Assembly (NCBI GenBank): GCA_902781455.1
Contig: CACZJF010000004.1
Coordinates: 101,467 to 165,466, forward strand
Source of the DNA: an uncultured Lachnospiraceae bacterium
GTDB taxonomy: Bacteria > Bacillota > Clostridia > Lachnospirales > Lachnospiraceae
Direction of reading: 5' to 3'
DNA: 64,000 nucleotides
The position numbers were made by a program, and so were the translations under genes. How positions within the stretch are numbered: the stretch's first letter is position 1; the number at the start of each line of letters is the position of its first letter. This document shows, in pieces, positions 8,422-17,356 of the stretch. The notes below the pieces were generated by a model. It did not search any database, was not told where the DNA came from, and was given only the letters and a program-made list of their open reading frames with translations.

Positions 8422-9049
8422 GATTGAAGAAAGATATGGTGAACTGATGACGGTTGAGGAACGCCCGGGCCAGATCAGCGGGGATAAGGGGGCCTTGAAG
8501 GCTGCTCTGGAAGCGATCCTGTTTTCCATGGGTGATTCCATGGATCCGGAGTCACTTGCCCAGGCACTGGAAGTCGGAGAGGAAGAGATCCGTACTGTTC
8601 TGGAAGAGATGGCGCAGGAGTACGAAGCTCCCGAGCGCGGAATCAGGATCATCCGGCTGGAAGGACGTTACCAGCTTGCTACCAAGAAGGAACAGTACCC
8701 GGCTCTGATCAGGCTGGTCCGCCAGCCGAGAAAGATCAACCTGTCGGACGTCGTTCTGGAAACACTCTCCATTATTGCCTACAAGCAGCCGGTAACCAGG
8801 GCACAGATCGAAAAGATCAGGGGAGTCAGCTGTGACCATGCCATCAATCGTCTGCTTGAATATGGCCTGATCTGCGAAGCCGGAAGGCTGGACGCACCGG
8901 GCAGGCCGATTCTGTTTGGAACAACGGAGGAATTCCTTCGTCATTTCGGGACGGATTCTCTGGATGATCTGCCAAGAATCAGTCCCGTTAAAGTGGAAGA
9001 CTTTAAGACGGAGGCAGAAGAAGAAGCGAAGCTGAAGCTGGACATCTGA
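8408..9049 (+). CDS. scpB: Segregation and condensation protein B
   Basis: ScpB is the paired winged-helix partner of ScpA in the SMC complex. Seen: LKAALEAILFSMGD, ETLSIIAYKQPVTRAQIEKIRG and LLEYGLICEAGR-type segments typical of the family. The start at 8408 lies inside the end of scpA, after GGAAGAGG; another in-frame ATG at 8447 is possible and would give a length nearer the family norm. The protein has 213 residues with a short acidic C-terminus. Confidence 0.95.
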   Translation: MGQLKIEERYGELMTVEERPGQISGDKGALKAALEAILFSMGDSMDPESLAQALEVGEEEIRTVLEEMAQEYEAPERGIRIIRLEGRYQLATKKEQYPALIRLVRQPRKINLSDVVLETLSIIAYKQPVTRAQIEKIRGVSCDHAINRLLEYGLICEAGRLDAPGRPILFGTTEEFLRHFGTDSLDDLPRISPVKVEDFKTEAEEEAKLKLDI

Positions 9050-9131
9050 AGCGGCCTGCTTATATCTGCATATGTCTTAACAATATCTTAATAATTGTGT
9101 TTTTTGCAATATGGCATTCAACCACAGGGTA

Positions 9132-9140
9132 TGTTATAAT
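9132..9140 (+). promoter_or_regulatory. Probable extended -10 promoter for the first L,D-transpeptidase
   Basis: TGTTATAAT forms an extended -10 element in an AT-rich stretch after scpB. The -35 region (TGGCAT) is weak. A second TATAAT lies ten bases further on. Confidence 0.45.
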
Positions 9141-9266
9141 TTCTTATAATTATGTGTCATAACAGTTTATATTCTATGGAGTGAAACCAGCATATTTTCT
9201 GACTGGCCCGGTCCGGGTCAGAATCGATAAGGAGATAGGGCAACATATATTGATCTGGAGGTTATT

Positions 9267-10049
9267 ATGGGAAGAGAGGATGGGAGAAAGTATTCCGTGC
9301 GCAGGCTCTTTGTTTTCAGCCTGCTTTTTCTGCTGATGATGGGAAGCATTAGTACATGCAGGACCCATGCCGCGCAGAAGAAGTACGATGAAAAGGTGAA
9401 GACGATCCGCTGGAAGGCGCGTCTCAGAGATGACCTGAAGATTAAGAAGGACGGGAAAAAGGTGACCCTGAAAAAGGGGAAGAGTGTTGTCGTTGTCCGA
9501 AGACGCTTCAGTGCCAGCGGAAATACCAACAAGAGCGTCATCCTTGTAGACGGCAAAAAATATAACGTATCCAACCGTTATCTCTTGTACATCAAAGATC
9601 TGTGTACAGTGGTGAAGGCTGGAGATTACAGTCGGAAGACAAAGGAGGACTATGTCAACCAGAGGGTCTTCCCAAGCAAAACGAAGTACCTGATCTGGAT
9701 TTCCCTGGACAAGCAGCGGGTGAATATTTTTACAGGACCTAAAAGCGGCGGCGAATGGACGCTGGATAAGGTCTTCAAGTGTTCGACCGGGAAGGCGGAG
9801 ACTCCTACAACGCCTCACTTTAATGCGGAGATGAGCTTCAAAGCAAGAACGTATACGTATTTCAAAACCGGCGGAACTTTGCATTATTTCTGTGAAATCT
9901 CCGGGAACGGCATGCATGCGTGGTGCGGCGGCGGCAGATCCAGACTTGGAAAGCATACGGTATCAAACGGCTGTGTCAGACTCAGCAGCAAGAACGCGAA
10001 GTGGATTTTTGACAATGTTCCGGTAAAGACAAGGATTGTTCTGTGGTAA
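9267..10049 (+). CDS. Secreted L,D-transpeptidase (YkuD domain), paralogue 1
   Basis: This enzyme is expected to form or exchange L,D cross-links in peptidoglycan outside the membrane. The 260-residue protein starts with a signal peptide (Arg-rich start, LFVFSLLFLLMMGS, cleavage near THA). The C-terminal YkuD domain has catalytic H217, S233 and C236 in the H-x15-S-x-G-C-x-R arrangement. The middle, from about residue 45, is a basic, Lys-rich domain with a WKARL start shared with the paralogues at 10827 and 37082. The ATG follows GGAGGTTATT. An SGNH hydrolase starts 30 bases downstream, suggesting one transcript. Confidence 0.88.
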   Translation: MGREDGRKYSVRRLFVFSLLFLLMMGSISTCRTHAAQKKYDEKVKTIRWKARLRDDLKIKKDGKKVTLKKGKSVVVVRRRFSASGNTNKSVILVDGKKYNVSNRYLLYIKDLCTVVKAGDYSRKTKEDYVNQRVFPSKTKYLIWISLDKQRVNIFTGPKSGGEWTLDKVFKCSTGKAETPTTPHFNAEMSFKARTYTYFKTGGTLHYFCEISGNGMHAWCGGGRSRLGKHTVSNGCVRLSSKNAKWIFDNVPVKTRIVLW

Positions 10050-10079
10050 GACTGCGGAACCAGGGAAGGACAGCGACAT

Positions 10080-10790
10080 ATGAAGCAGATCAGATCATCC
10101 TGTAAACGTTTCGCGTGCATGTTCCTGCTTGCGGCCTGCTGGATTGCGGCGGCCGGTTCCATGAGGACATATGCTGTCCATACTGCTGTCGGGGTACCTG
10201 CTTCCAGGTCTTATGTCAAAGCAGATTATAAAGGCCGGGTGATTATCTTTGCGGGAGATTCCCGAACCATGTATCTGACGGCCGATAATCTGAAGAAGTA
10301 CAGAAAGAACTGTGCATTTGTCTGGATCAATGGCGGGTCTGTATCCTGGATCGGGAAGAAGGGAAAACTGAAGCCTTATCTTGACAAGATGATCAGCCGC
10401 TACCGGAAAAGATGCGTTGTCGTGTTCAACTTTGGAATCAACGGCAATTCGAGTCCGAAAAAGAATGCCGGAAGAATCATAAAGACCTACCGGCAATATA
10501 TGAAAATGTACCCGGATGTCACCTTTTTTGCGGAGAGTGTGAATCCCTCCGGTTTTCAGAGCAATACCGGATACGGCAATAAGAAGATCGAGAAGCTGAA
10601 CAGACTTCTGCAGAAAGAGTTTGGTGATCAGTATATCGACGTTTCGTCTGTTCTTCTGCAGAAGAAGATTGTGACGAAAAACGGAAAGGGAACAAAAGAT
10701 AATCTGCATTACAAGGCCAAGACAAACCGGGCAATCTACAAGCAGGTGAAGAAGTTTGTGAATGATTATGCTTATCCGGAAGGGGAGTAA
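10080..10790 (+). CDS. Secreted SGNH/GDSL-type hydrolase
   Basis: The 236-residue protein has an N-terminal signal peptide (RFACMFLLAACWIAAAG). An SGNH esterase pattern follows: GDSRTM near residue 60 with the nucleophile Ser, a Gly in INGGSVSW, Asn in NFGINGN, and a C-terminal D-x-x-H in KDNLHYK. Such enzymes deacetylate glycans or peptidoglycan, but the substrate here is unknown. It lies between two L,D-transpeptidase genes with 30- and 36-base gaps, so a role in wall remodelling is inferred. The GDSR rather than GDSL motif is seen in some wall-associated members. Confidence 0.78.
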   Translation: MKQIRSSCKRFACMFLLAACWIAAAGSMRTYAVHTAVGVPASRSYVKADYKGRVIIFAGDSRTMYLTADNLKKYRKNCAFVWINGGSVSWIGKKGKLKPYLDKMISRYRKRCVVVFNFGINGNSSPKKNAGRIIKTYRQYMKMYPDVTFFAESVNPSGFQSNTGYGNKKIEKLNRLLQKEFGDQYIDVSSVLLQKKIVTKNGKGTKDNLHYKAKTNRAIYKQVKKFVNDYAYPEGE

Positions 10791-10826
10791 CAAAGGAAAG
10801 CTGCAGAAGAATAGGAGGGTTGCAGA

Positions 10827-11630
10827 ATGCAAAGTGCAAGCAGGAAGACAGTTGGTTTGTTACTGGTGATGTTGGGGGTCCTGTTCCTCCTTGGAACATG
10901 GCGTTTTGCCATGGCGCAGGATGAACTGGACGACGATGACGGTATGGAAGCTGTGGCGGCAGGTTTTCAGAAAATAAAGACAATTTCCTGGCAAGCGAAG
11001 ACAACAAAGAAGATCAAGGCCACGGATAAAAACACCGGTGAAGAGGTGAAGATCAAGAAGAATACTTCTGTCGTGGTAGTAAAAAGAAACTACAATATCA
11101 AGATTAAGAATGCGGCCAGCAGATGCACCTACAATGGCCATGTTGTCATGATTCCGAACAAATTCCTGCAGTATAAAAAGGATTTGTGTACCGGAAAGGC
11201 TGGCGATTATAACACACCTTCGAAGGAACATTTTGTCAATGTGACAAAGTCAGAAGTATGCAGAAGCAAGACAAATCGCCTGATCTGGGTCAGCCTGGAT
11301 AAGCAGCGCGTGAATGTATTCAAGGGAGCAAAGGGGAACTGGGAACTGGAAAAGGTGTTCCTGACCTCTACAGGCAAACCGAATAAGCCGACGCCTGCGA
11401 GAGTGGACGTCGTCAATTTCAAAAAAATGGACTATACGATTGAAGGATCCCACGTGACGTACTTTGTCGAGGCTGTCGGAAGCGGCTTCCATAAGTGGTC
11501 TTACAGTGGAGCTTTCAAAAGACGTGCAGGAAAGCATACGATTTCACATGGATGCATCCGCCTGAAACCGAAAGACGCAAAGTGGATGTTCAAGAACATC
11601 AAGGAGTATACAAGGGTGCTGATCTATTGA
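10827..11630 (+). CDS. Secreted L,D-transpeptidase (YkuD domain), paralogue 2
   Basis: This is a 267-residue paralogue of the gene at 9267. It has a signal peptide (LLLVMLGVLFLLGTW, cleavage near AMA), then a short acidic stretch (DELDDDDG), a basic domain beginning ISWQAKTTKK, and a YkuD domain with C243 in SHGCIR and its catalytic His in the FHKWS segment. All active-site residues are kept. The start follows AGGAGGGTTGCAGA. It is the last gene of the wall-enzyme trio, before a long hairpin. Confidence 0.88.
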   Translation: MQSASRKTVGLLLVMLGVLFLLGTWRFAMAQDELDDDDGMEAVAAGFQKIKTISWQAKTTKKIKATDKNTGEEVKIKKNTSVVVVKRNYNIKIKNAASRCTYNGHVVMIPNKFLQYKKDLCTGKAGDYNTPSKEHFVNVTKSEVCRSKTNRLIWVSLDKQRVNVFKGAKGNWELEKVFLTSTGKPNKPTPARVDVVNFKKMDYTIEGSHVTYFVEAVGSGFHKWSYSGAFKRRAGKHTISHGCIRLKPKDAKWMFKNIKEYTRVLIY

Positions 11631-11729
11631 TTATGCCTCAATGAAGCACGAAATAATCCGTAATCGATGATTGATATGTATAGCATATGATGTCCGGCAG
11701 CAGTCCTGAAAACCTGCCGGAGATGCCGG

Positions 11730-11764
11730 ATCGAGTAGGGAAGATCTCATCTTCCCTACTCGAT
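11730..11764 (+). terminator. Hairpin after the L,D-transpeptidase trio, probable terminator
   Basis: A 16-base perfect stem (11730-11745 with 11749-11764) closes a CTC loop. The T-tail is short (TTTG), so efficiency is uncertain. Confidence 0.5.
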
Positions 11765-11867
11765 TTGTGAGCAGGATTGTAAATTGATCCGGTCCGGAAA
11801 GTTGACTTGGACTGTCCGGACAGATAAAATAGGCAAGCTGCAGCAATTCATTCTCAGGAGATAACAG

Positions 11868-13076
11868 ATGAAAAAAAGCAAAAGCAATCTGATCAACTGG
11901 ATTCTGTATTCCATTACACTTGCGGGAATCTTTGCCTCTACGGCAGTATTGTTTTATCACCAGTCCATCGGGGACTACAATTCGGATCTCAAGTCTCATA
12001 TCCGGATTGCGCTGAAAGAGGGAAGCTACAGTCTTCAGAAGTATATCTTCCGTTTCCTGCATTCCCTGACGGGTGATACAATTCCGATTGTCATATTTCT
12101 GAGTCTGATCATTACCGTTACACCGCTGGCAGTTTCCTGGCTGTTCAAGGTGATGGACCGGACACAGAAAACAGCATCTCTCAACATCTGGGTGTATAGA
12201 TGGGCCGGGGTGTTCCTTACCTTTGTCGGCGCGCTTGTCCTTCCGAAGATCTATCCCTGGTTTAATTTCAAAACTTTCACAATCAACTGCTGGCATAATC
12301 AGACGACCAACGAGATGAGACTTCTGTTTCTCTTCTGTATCGGTCTGTACTTTATTATTGACGAGTGTTACCTGAAGGACGACAGGCTTCGCTGGGGTCT
12401 TATGCTTCTGTATTCCCTGCTGCTGGCGGCTGATACATGGCTGAAGCCTTCGATGTTTATCGGCTGGGCGCCTGTCATGGCGATCTGGCTTCTTGTGGAC
12501 TTTTTTTCCCATCCGAAGACATGGAAAAACTTTTCCCGGATGGTGCTGCTCGCACTGACGGTTGTCCCGTCTTTACTCGTCGTATGGTTTCAGTATGTGT
12601 TCCTGTATGTGGAAGACAGTGAGGTCGGGGTCGGCTTTTACTATGATCTTGATCTTCAGATGCAGGCGATCCGAACGGCGTTGTTCCTGCTGTGTCCGCT
12701 GATTATCCTGAGCTATAACCTTCGCCGAATCGATTCGCCCCGGTGCAGGGTGGAACAGCGTCAGGTAAGGCAGATCATTACATTGTGGCTTCTGGAATGG
12801 CTCTATTCGAGCTGTCTGAACGAAACAGGAAAGCGTGCGGGAGCCGGCAATTTTGGCTGGGGAATCCGCATTGCCAATTTTGTTGTATTTGCGACAGCGG
12901 TCCGCATGTTCCTGCGCAACGTTGCTGTCCTTTGGGAAAAGCACAAAAACGGGGAGAAGATCGAGAACGCGGATATCCTGTACACATGTATGATTGCCCT
13001 TTGCTGGGCATGGCAGCTGTTCTGCGGTCTGCGCTATTTCCGTTCGCTTGTTCTGGGAGGAAACTACTGGGTCTGA
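11868..13076 (+). CDS. Polytopic membrane protein, possibly GT-C-type glycosyltransferase-like
   Basis: I do not recognise a characterised family. The 402-residue protein has about ten hydrophobic segments. The first loop holds an acidic segment (SIGDYNSDLKSHI), placed where GT-C glycosyltransferases carry catalytic Asp residues. A late loop has CLNETGKRAGAGNFGWG. The start at 11868 follows AGGAGATAAC. It stands alone, with a hairpin before it and a good terminator after it. A glycan polymerase or transferase role is inference from topology and from nearby envelope genes. Confidence 0.6.
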   Translation: MKKSKSNLINWILYSITLAGIFASTAVLFYHQSIGDYNSDLKSHIRIALKEGSYSLQKYIFRFLHSLTGDTIPIVIFLSLIITVTPLAVSWLFKVMDRTQKTASLNIWVYRWAGVFLTFVGALVLPKIYPWFNFKTFTINCWHNQTTNEMRLLFLFCIGLYFIIDECYLKDDRLRWGLMLLYSLLLAADTWLKPSMFIGWAPVMAIWLLVDFFSHPKTWKNFSRMVLLALTVVPSLLVVWFQYVFLYVEDSEVGVGFYYDLDLQMQAIRTALFLLCPLIILSYNLRRIDSPRCRVEQRQVRQIITLWLLEWLYSSCLNETGKRAGAGNFGWGIRIANFVVFATAVRMFLRNVAVLWEKHKNGEKIENADILYTCMIALCWAWQLFCGLRYFRSLVLGGNYWV

Positions 13077-13109
13077 AGCGGCTTTGATCCGGAATCTTTG
13101 AATGCTCTG

Positions 13110-13139
13110 AAGGCAGGTCTTTATGACTTGCCTTTTTTT
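13110..13139 (+). terminator. Rho-independent terminator
   Basis: AAGGCAGGTC pairs with GACTTGCCTT (one G-T), followed by a run of seven T. It closes the membrane-protein gene before the decarboxylase cluster. Confidence 0.88.
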
Positions 13140-13199
13140 GCATTTTCAATTAGTATAAATGGTGGCAATTTGTGATTTCTAATTGATGGAGGTCTAAGT

Positions 13200-14630
13200 A
13201 TGAGCAATACAGAAAAGAGCAAGGCAGCAGACCGGATTGCTGCTCTGCTTGACGAAAGCAGTTTCGTTGAGATCGGCTCTTTGGTCACAGCAAGGAGCAC
13301 GGATTTCAACCTGGCCGAAGAGAAGGCTGCTTCGGACGGCATCATCACAGGGTATGGCCTGATTGACGGCAGCCTGGTCTATGTTTACAGCCAGGATGCG
13401 TCCGTCCTGGGAGGCAGTATCGGTGAGATGCATGCGAAGAAGATCGTGCGTCTGTACAGCCTTGCCATGAAGATGGGCGCTCCGGTCATCGGCCTGATTG
13501 ACAGCGCCGGCATGAGGCTTCAGGAATCCACGGATGCACTGAATGCATTTGGCATGCTGTACCGCAGGATGGCATTTGCAAGCGGTGTTATTCCGCAGAT
13601 CACTGCCGTGCTCGGCAAGTGCGGCGGCTCTCTTGCCGTTGCGGCAGGCATGAGCGATTTTGTATTCATGGAAGGCAGCAGCGCGAAGCTGTATGTGAAT
13701 TCCCCGAATGCACTTGCCGGAAACAAGGAAGAAGATACAGCCGGCGCGAAGTTCCAGAGCGAGATGAGCGGTCTGGCAGACTTTGTCGGAACCGAGGATG
13801 AGATCCTTGCAAGGATCCGGGAACTCGTATCGATTCTTCCGGCGAACAATGCTGACGAAGCTCCTCTGACAGAGGCTGGTGATGACCTGAACAGAGTCTG
13901 CGAGAACATCGAAGGCGCTGCCGGTGATACAGCCATTCTGCTCAGCCAGATCTCTGACGGAAATCTGTTCTGTGAGGTCAAGGGTGCCTGTGCGAAAGAG
14001 ATGGTCACCGGATTCATCAAGCTGAACGGCGTGACGGTCGGCGCGGTTGCGAACCGCACGGAACTCTATGATGAAAAGGGCGAGAAGGCAGAGGAATTCA
14101 AACCGTTGCTGAGCGCGAAGGGCCTCGAGAAGGCAGAGCGTTTTGTCCGTTTCTGCGATGCGTTTGATATCCCGGTTCTGACCGTTACGAACGCAGCCGG
14201 TTTCTATGCGGACAAGCACAATGAATTCCGGATCGCCAGAGCAGCTGCCAGACTTTCCTACGCACTGGCAAGCGCAACTGTCCCGAAGGTGAATGTGATT
14301 ACAGGCCAGGCGTTCGGCGCGGGCTATATGATCATGAACAGCCAGGCACTTGGCGCTGATATCACCTTTGCGTGGAAAGATGCCAGGATCGGCATGATGG
14401 ATGCGAAGCTTGCGGCAGGCATCATGTATGACGGAAGCGACGCGCAGACTGTCAGCGAGAAGGCATCTGAGTATGATAAGCTTCAGCAGAGTGTTGAAGC
14501 GGCAGCCGGCCGCGGTTATGTTGATACCGTTATCGAAGCTGTCGATACCCGCAAGATGGTGATCGGTGCGTTCGAGATGCTTTATACGAAGGCCGAAGAG
14601 CGCCCTGACAAGAAGCACGGTACGGTTTGA
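13200..14630 (+). CDS. Biotin-dependent carboxyltransferase (MmdA / PCC-beta / transcarboxylase 12S type)
   Basis: This 476-residue carboxyl transferase of the acyl-CoA type moves CO2 between an acyl-CoA such as methylmalonyl- or propionyl-CoA and biotin. Two crotonase-like halves are visible: the first has IDSAGMRLQES and GKCGGSLAVAAG, the second has VTNAAGFYADK and GQAFGAGYMIMNS. It is shorter than Veillonella MmdA (about 509 residues). It opens a five-gene cluster with an OadG-like subunit, a biotin carrier, the OadB pump and an OadA-type subunit. The start follows GGAGGTCTAAGT. The acyl-CoA substrate cannot be set from sequence. Confidence 0.85.
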   Translation: MSNTEKSKAADRIAALLDESSFVEIGSLVTARSTDFNLAEEKAASDGIITGYGLIDGSLVYVYSQDASVLGGSIGEMHAKKIVRLYSLAMKMGAPVIGLIDSAGMRLQESTDALNAFGMLYRRMAFASGVIPQITAVLGKCGGSLAVAAGMSDFVFMEGSSAKLYVNSPNALAGNKEEDTAGAKFQSEMSGLADFVGTEDEILARIRELVSILPANNADEAPLTEAGDDLNRVCENIEGAAGDTAILLSQISDGNLFCEVKGACAKEMVTGFIKLNGVTVGAVANRTELYDEKGEKAEEFKPLLSAKGLEKAERFVRFCDAFDIPVLTVTNAAGFYADKHNEFRIARAAARLSYALASATVPKVNVITGQAFGAGYMIMNSQALGADITFAWKDARIGMMDAKLAAGIMYDGSDAQTVSEKASEYDKLQQSVEAAAGRGYVDTVIEAVDTRKMVIGAFEMLYTKAEERPDKKHGTV

Positions 14631-14640
14631 GTGAGGTGAC

Positions 14641-15612
14641 ATGCAGATGAGAAAAAGATTTTACGCAGGGCTCATTGCCTTATCGCTTTCTCTCTCTCTT
14701 TCCCTCGGTTGTATGAGTGTGTTCGCTTCCGGTGATGAAACGGAAGGCGCACTGATGACGGAGGCTGAGGCCGGCCAGATGCAGGCAGCGGCCGGGGAGA
14801 CGGAAGCGGAGACAGAGGCTGACCTTCTGAAGCCGGAGAGCGTGACAGGGGATACTGCCCTGGAAGCGCAGTATCCGACCATAGAGAAGCAGGTTGAGCA
14901 GCAGCTGGCGACATTGTCCAGGCTGTCCGTTGATGATCTTGAGAATATGATAGGCAGCTACAACCGGCAGATCAATCTGTCAGTCCTCGATATCAGGAAC
15001 TCGATGGAGGACGCCTCGACGCTGACAGATGTTGACGATGCGACGATGGCTATGGTCAAGATGCTCCGCAACTGGTATTCCAACATGGATTCCTGCGGAG
15101 AATTCAAGGGAATCAAGAGCTATACGGCAGACATGACGGATCAGGTCCTGACGATGCAGCTGGACGCGGATTATGCCGAGGCCCAGAAGAACGATTCACA
15201 GATTACCGTGGATTTTACATACGATCTTGCGCGGAACGTCACGCTTTTGAACTGGACGGTGAAGGACACCTTCAGCGCGAGTGTCGGCAAGGCCGGTATG
15301 AATACGGTGATCGGTCTTGGTACGGTTTTTGTGGTTCTGCTGTTTCTGACCTTTATTATCAGCCAGATCCACTGGATTCCGGACCTTCTGGGCGGAAAGA
15401 AGAAAGAAAAAGAAGAGGCAGCATCTGCTGCGGTGAAGGAAACTCCGGCACCGGCACCGGCCGCTGTTGAGGTAATTCCCGAAGAAACAGATGATCTTGA
15501 ACTGATAGCTGTTATCAGTGCGGCGATCGCGGCAAGTGAACAGGCTCCCGCAGACGGATTTGTCGTCCGTTCGATCCGCAGAAGAGGCAGAAAGAGCAAC
15601 TGGAGGGCGTAA
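14641..15612 (+). CDS. OadG-like sodium pump decarboxylase gamma subunit with large extracytoplasmic domain
   Basis: The 323-residue protein has a signal peptide (Ser/Leu-rich, cleaved near VFASG), an acidic low-complexity stretch, then a 120-residue domain around LSVDDLENMIGSYN to LLNWTVKD. A single membrane span follows (GLGTVFVVLLFLTFII) and a cytoplasmic tail with an Ala/Pro linker ending ELIAVISAAIAASE and FVVRSIRR, the OadG hallmark. Classical OadG is about 80-100 residues with no outer domain. It should anchor the cytoplasmic carboxyltransferases to OadB. It begins ten bases after the upstream gene. Confidence 0.8.
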   Translation: MQMRKRFYAGLIALSLSLSLSLGCMSVFASGDETEGALMTEAEAGQMQAAAGETEAETEADLLKPESVTGDTALEAQYPTIEKQVEQQLATLSRLSVDDLENMIGSYNRQINLSVLDIRNSMEDASTLTDVDDATMAMVKMLRNWYSNMDSCGEFKGIKSYTADMTDQVLTMQLDADYAEAQKNDSQITVDFTYDLARNVTLLNWTVKDTFSASVGKAGMNTVIGLGTVFVVLLFLTFIISQIHWIPDLLGGKKKEKEEAASAAVKETPAPAPAAVEVIPEETDDLELIAVISAAIAASEQAPADGFVVRSIRRRGRKSNWRA

Positions 15613-15669
15613 GCTTTCCGCAGCCGCTGCCTGGCAGCGGATCACAGAAAAAATAAGGAGATAATGAAA

Positions 15670-16053
15670 ATGAAGAATTATACGATCACCGTGAATGGAA
15701 ATGTCTATGATGTCACAGTAGAAGAGGGTGCAGGCTCCGGCATTGCTCCGGCAGCAGCTCCGGCGGCGGCCCCGGCAGTGAAGGCAGCTCCGAAGGCAGC
15801 TCCGGCTCCGGCTCCGAAGGCAGCATCTGCAGGCGCAGGCGCAGTGAAGGTGACGGCATCTGTTCCGGGTAAGGTCTTCAAGGTAGAAGCTGCAGCCGGT
15901 CAGGCAGTCAAGGCCGGAGACGCGATTGTGATTCTGGAAGCCATGAAGATGGAGATCCCGGTTGTCGCTCCGCAGGACGGAACGATCGCTTCCATCGAAG
16001 TCGGCGCAGGCGACGCGGTTGAGAACGGACAGGTCCTTGCAACTATGAACTGA
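15670..16053 (+). CDS. Biotin carboxyl carrier protein of the decarboxylase/transcarboxylase
   Basis: This 127-residue biotin carrier takes CO2 from one carboxyltransferase and hands it to another active site or to the sodium pump. The C-terminal biotinyl domain carries the target Lys in EAMKMEIP. Before it lies an Ala/Pro-rich flexible linker. The size is close to the 1.3S subunit of Propionibacterium transcarboxylase. The ATG at 15670 sits nine bases after AAGGAG; the in-frame ATG at 15664 would be only three bases from it and is less likely. Confidence 0.93.
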   Translation: MKNYTITVNGNVYDVTVEEGAGSGIAPAAAPAAAPAVKAAPKAAPAPAPKAASAGAGAVKVTASVPGKVFKVEAAAGQAVKAGDAIVILEAMKMEIPVVAPQDGTIASIEVGAGDAVENGQVLATMN

Positions 16054-16096
16054 TATGCCCGGACCTGGTAAGATCCTGACGTTAGGAGGTTAATCA

Positions 16097-17254
16097 ATGG
16101 GTTACATTGCTACTACAATGTCAAATCTTCTGCATCAGACCGCGTTTCTGAATCTGACATGGGGCAACTATGTCATGATGCTCGTCGCGTTTGTGTTCCT
16201 GTATCTGGCAATCAAACACGACTTTGAACCGCTCCTGCTGGTCCCGATCGCGTTCGGTATGCTGCTTGTCAACATCTATCCGGAGATCATATCGGACATC
16301 ACGGTTGATATTCTGGGTGTTGAGCACGCAGGCGGACTGATGCACTATTTCTATATTCTGGACGAAGCCGCCATCCTGCCGTCCCTGATCTTCATGGGCG
16401 TCGGTGCGATGACCGACTTCGGACCGCTGATCGCGAACCCGATCTCATTTGTCATGGGTGCCGCGGCACAGGCGGGTATTTATGTCGCGTATTTCCTGGC
16501 GATCGCATTTGGCTTCAATGGAAAAGCCGCGGCTGCGATCTCCATCATCGGCGGAGCGGACGGCCCGACTTCGATCTTCCTGGCCGGTAAGCTGGGACAG
16601 ACGACTCTGATGGGTCCGATCGCTGTTGCAGCGTATTCCTACATGTCGCTGGTTCCGATTATCCAGCCGCCGATCATGAAACTGTTCACGACAGAGAAGG
16701 ACAGAAAGATCAAGATGGAGCAGCTTCGTCCTGTCACCCAGCTTGAGAAGATTCTGTTCCCGATCATCATCACGGTGGTTGTCTGCATGCTGCTTCCGAC
16801 AACAGCTCCGCTGGTCGGTATGCTGATGCTTGGAAACCTCTTCCGTGAGTGCGGTGTTGTGCGCCAGCTGACCGAGACGGCATCGAATGCCTTGATGTAT
16901 ATCGTTGTCATTCTGCTCGGCACCAGTGTCGGCGCTTCCACTTCCGCAGAGGCATTCCTGAATGTCGACACGCTGAAGATTGTTGTCCTTGGCCTTGTCG
17001 CCTTCGCTTTCGGTACATTGGGCGGCGTTCTGCTCGGACAGCTGATGAAGGTCATGACAAAGGGAAAGATCAATCCGCTGATTGGCTCGGCAGGCGTGTC
17101 CGCTGTTCCGATGGCGGCACGCGTTTCCCAGAAGGTCGGCGCACAGGCAGATCCCACCAATTTCCTGCTGATGCATGCGATGGGACCGAATGTTGCCGGT
17201 GTTATCGGTACGGCCGTCGCGGCTGGTACCTTCATGGCAATCTATGGTGTCTGA
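16097..17254 (+). CDS. Sodium-ion-translocating decarboxylase beta subunit (OadB/MmdB/GcdB family)
   Basis: This membrane subunit decarboxylates carboxybiotin and couples the energy to Na+ export. The 385-residue polytopic protein shows the family's conserved segments: LIFMGVGAMTDFGPLIANP, IIGGADGPTSIF (with the Asp linked to Na+ binding) and LIGSAGVSAVPMAARV, ending HAMGPNVAGVIGTAVAAG. It follows the biotin carrier by 43 bases with an AGGAGG ribosome binding site. The next gene, the OadA-type subunit, is 223 bases away across a repeat-rich gap. Confidence 0.95.
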   Translation: MGYIATTMSNLLHQTAFLNLTWGNYVMMLVAFVFLYLAIKHDFEPLLLVPIAFGMLLVNIYPEIISDITVDILGVEHAGGLMHYFYILDEAAILPSLIFMGVGAMTDFGPLIANPISFVMGAAAQAGIYVAYFLAIAFGFNGKAAAAISIIGGADGPTSIFLAGKLGQTTLMGPIAVAAYSYMSLVPIIQPPIMKLFTTEKDRKIKMEQLRPVTQLEKILFPIIITVVVCMLLPTTAPLVGMLMLGNLFRECGVVRQLTETASNALMYIVVILLGTSVGASTSAEAFLNVDTLKIVVLGLVAFAFGTLGGVLLGQLMKVMTKGKINPLIGSAGVSAVPMAARVSQKVGAQADPTNFLLMHAMGPNVAGVIGTAVAAGTFMAIYGV

Positions 17255-17268
17255 TTGACTGACAGCAG

Positions 17269-17313
17269 CCGGGTCCCGTCTGCATTCGCGAAGCGGCGTT
17301 GCCGCGGGACCGG
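17269..17313 (+). repeat. Inverted repeat after the OadB gene
   Basis: CCGGGTCCCG (17269-17278) pairs with CGGGACCGG (17305-17313). It has no T-tract, so it may process or stabilise RNA rather than terminate it. Confidence 0.45.
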
Positions 17314-17318
17314 CATAT

Positions 17319-17345
17319 GAACGGATGGAATCAGACACAGACATA
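17319..17345 (+). repeat. Partial copy (3' part) of a dispersed intergenic repeat
   Basis: This 27-base segment matches 22 of 27 positions of 58481-58507, the 3' end of the repeat downstream of leuC. It lies just before a full copy. Confidence 0.6.
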
Positions 17346-17356
17346 AGTTTGCAGAT

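Noticed and set aside
13194-14642. A 482-codon minus-strand frame opposite the carboxyltransferase
   Set aside because: It mirrors the codons of a well-supported gene and has no ribosome binding site.
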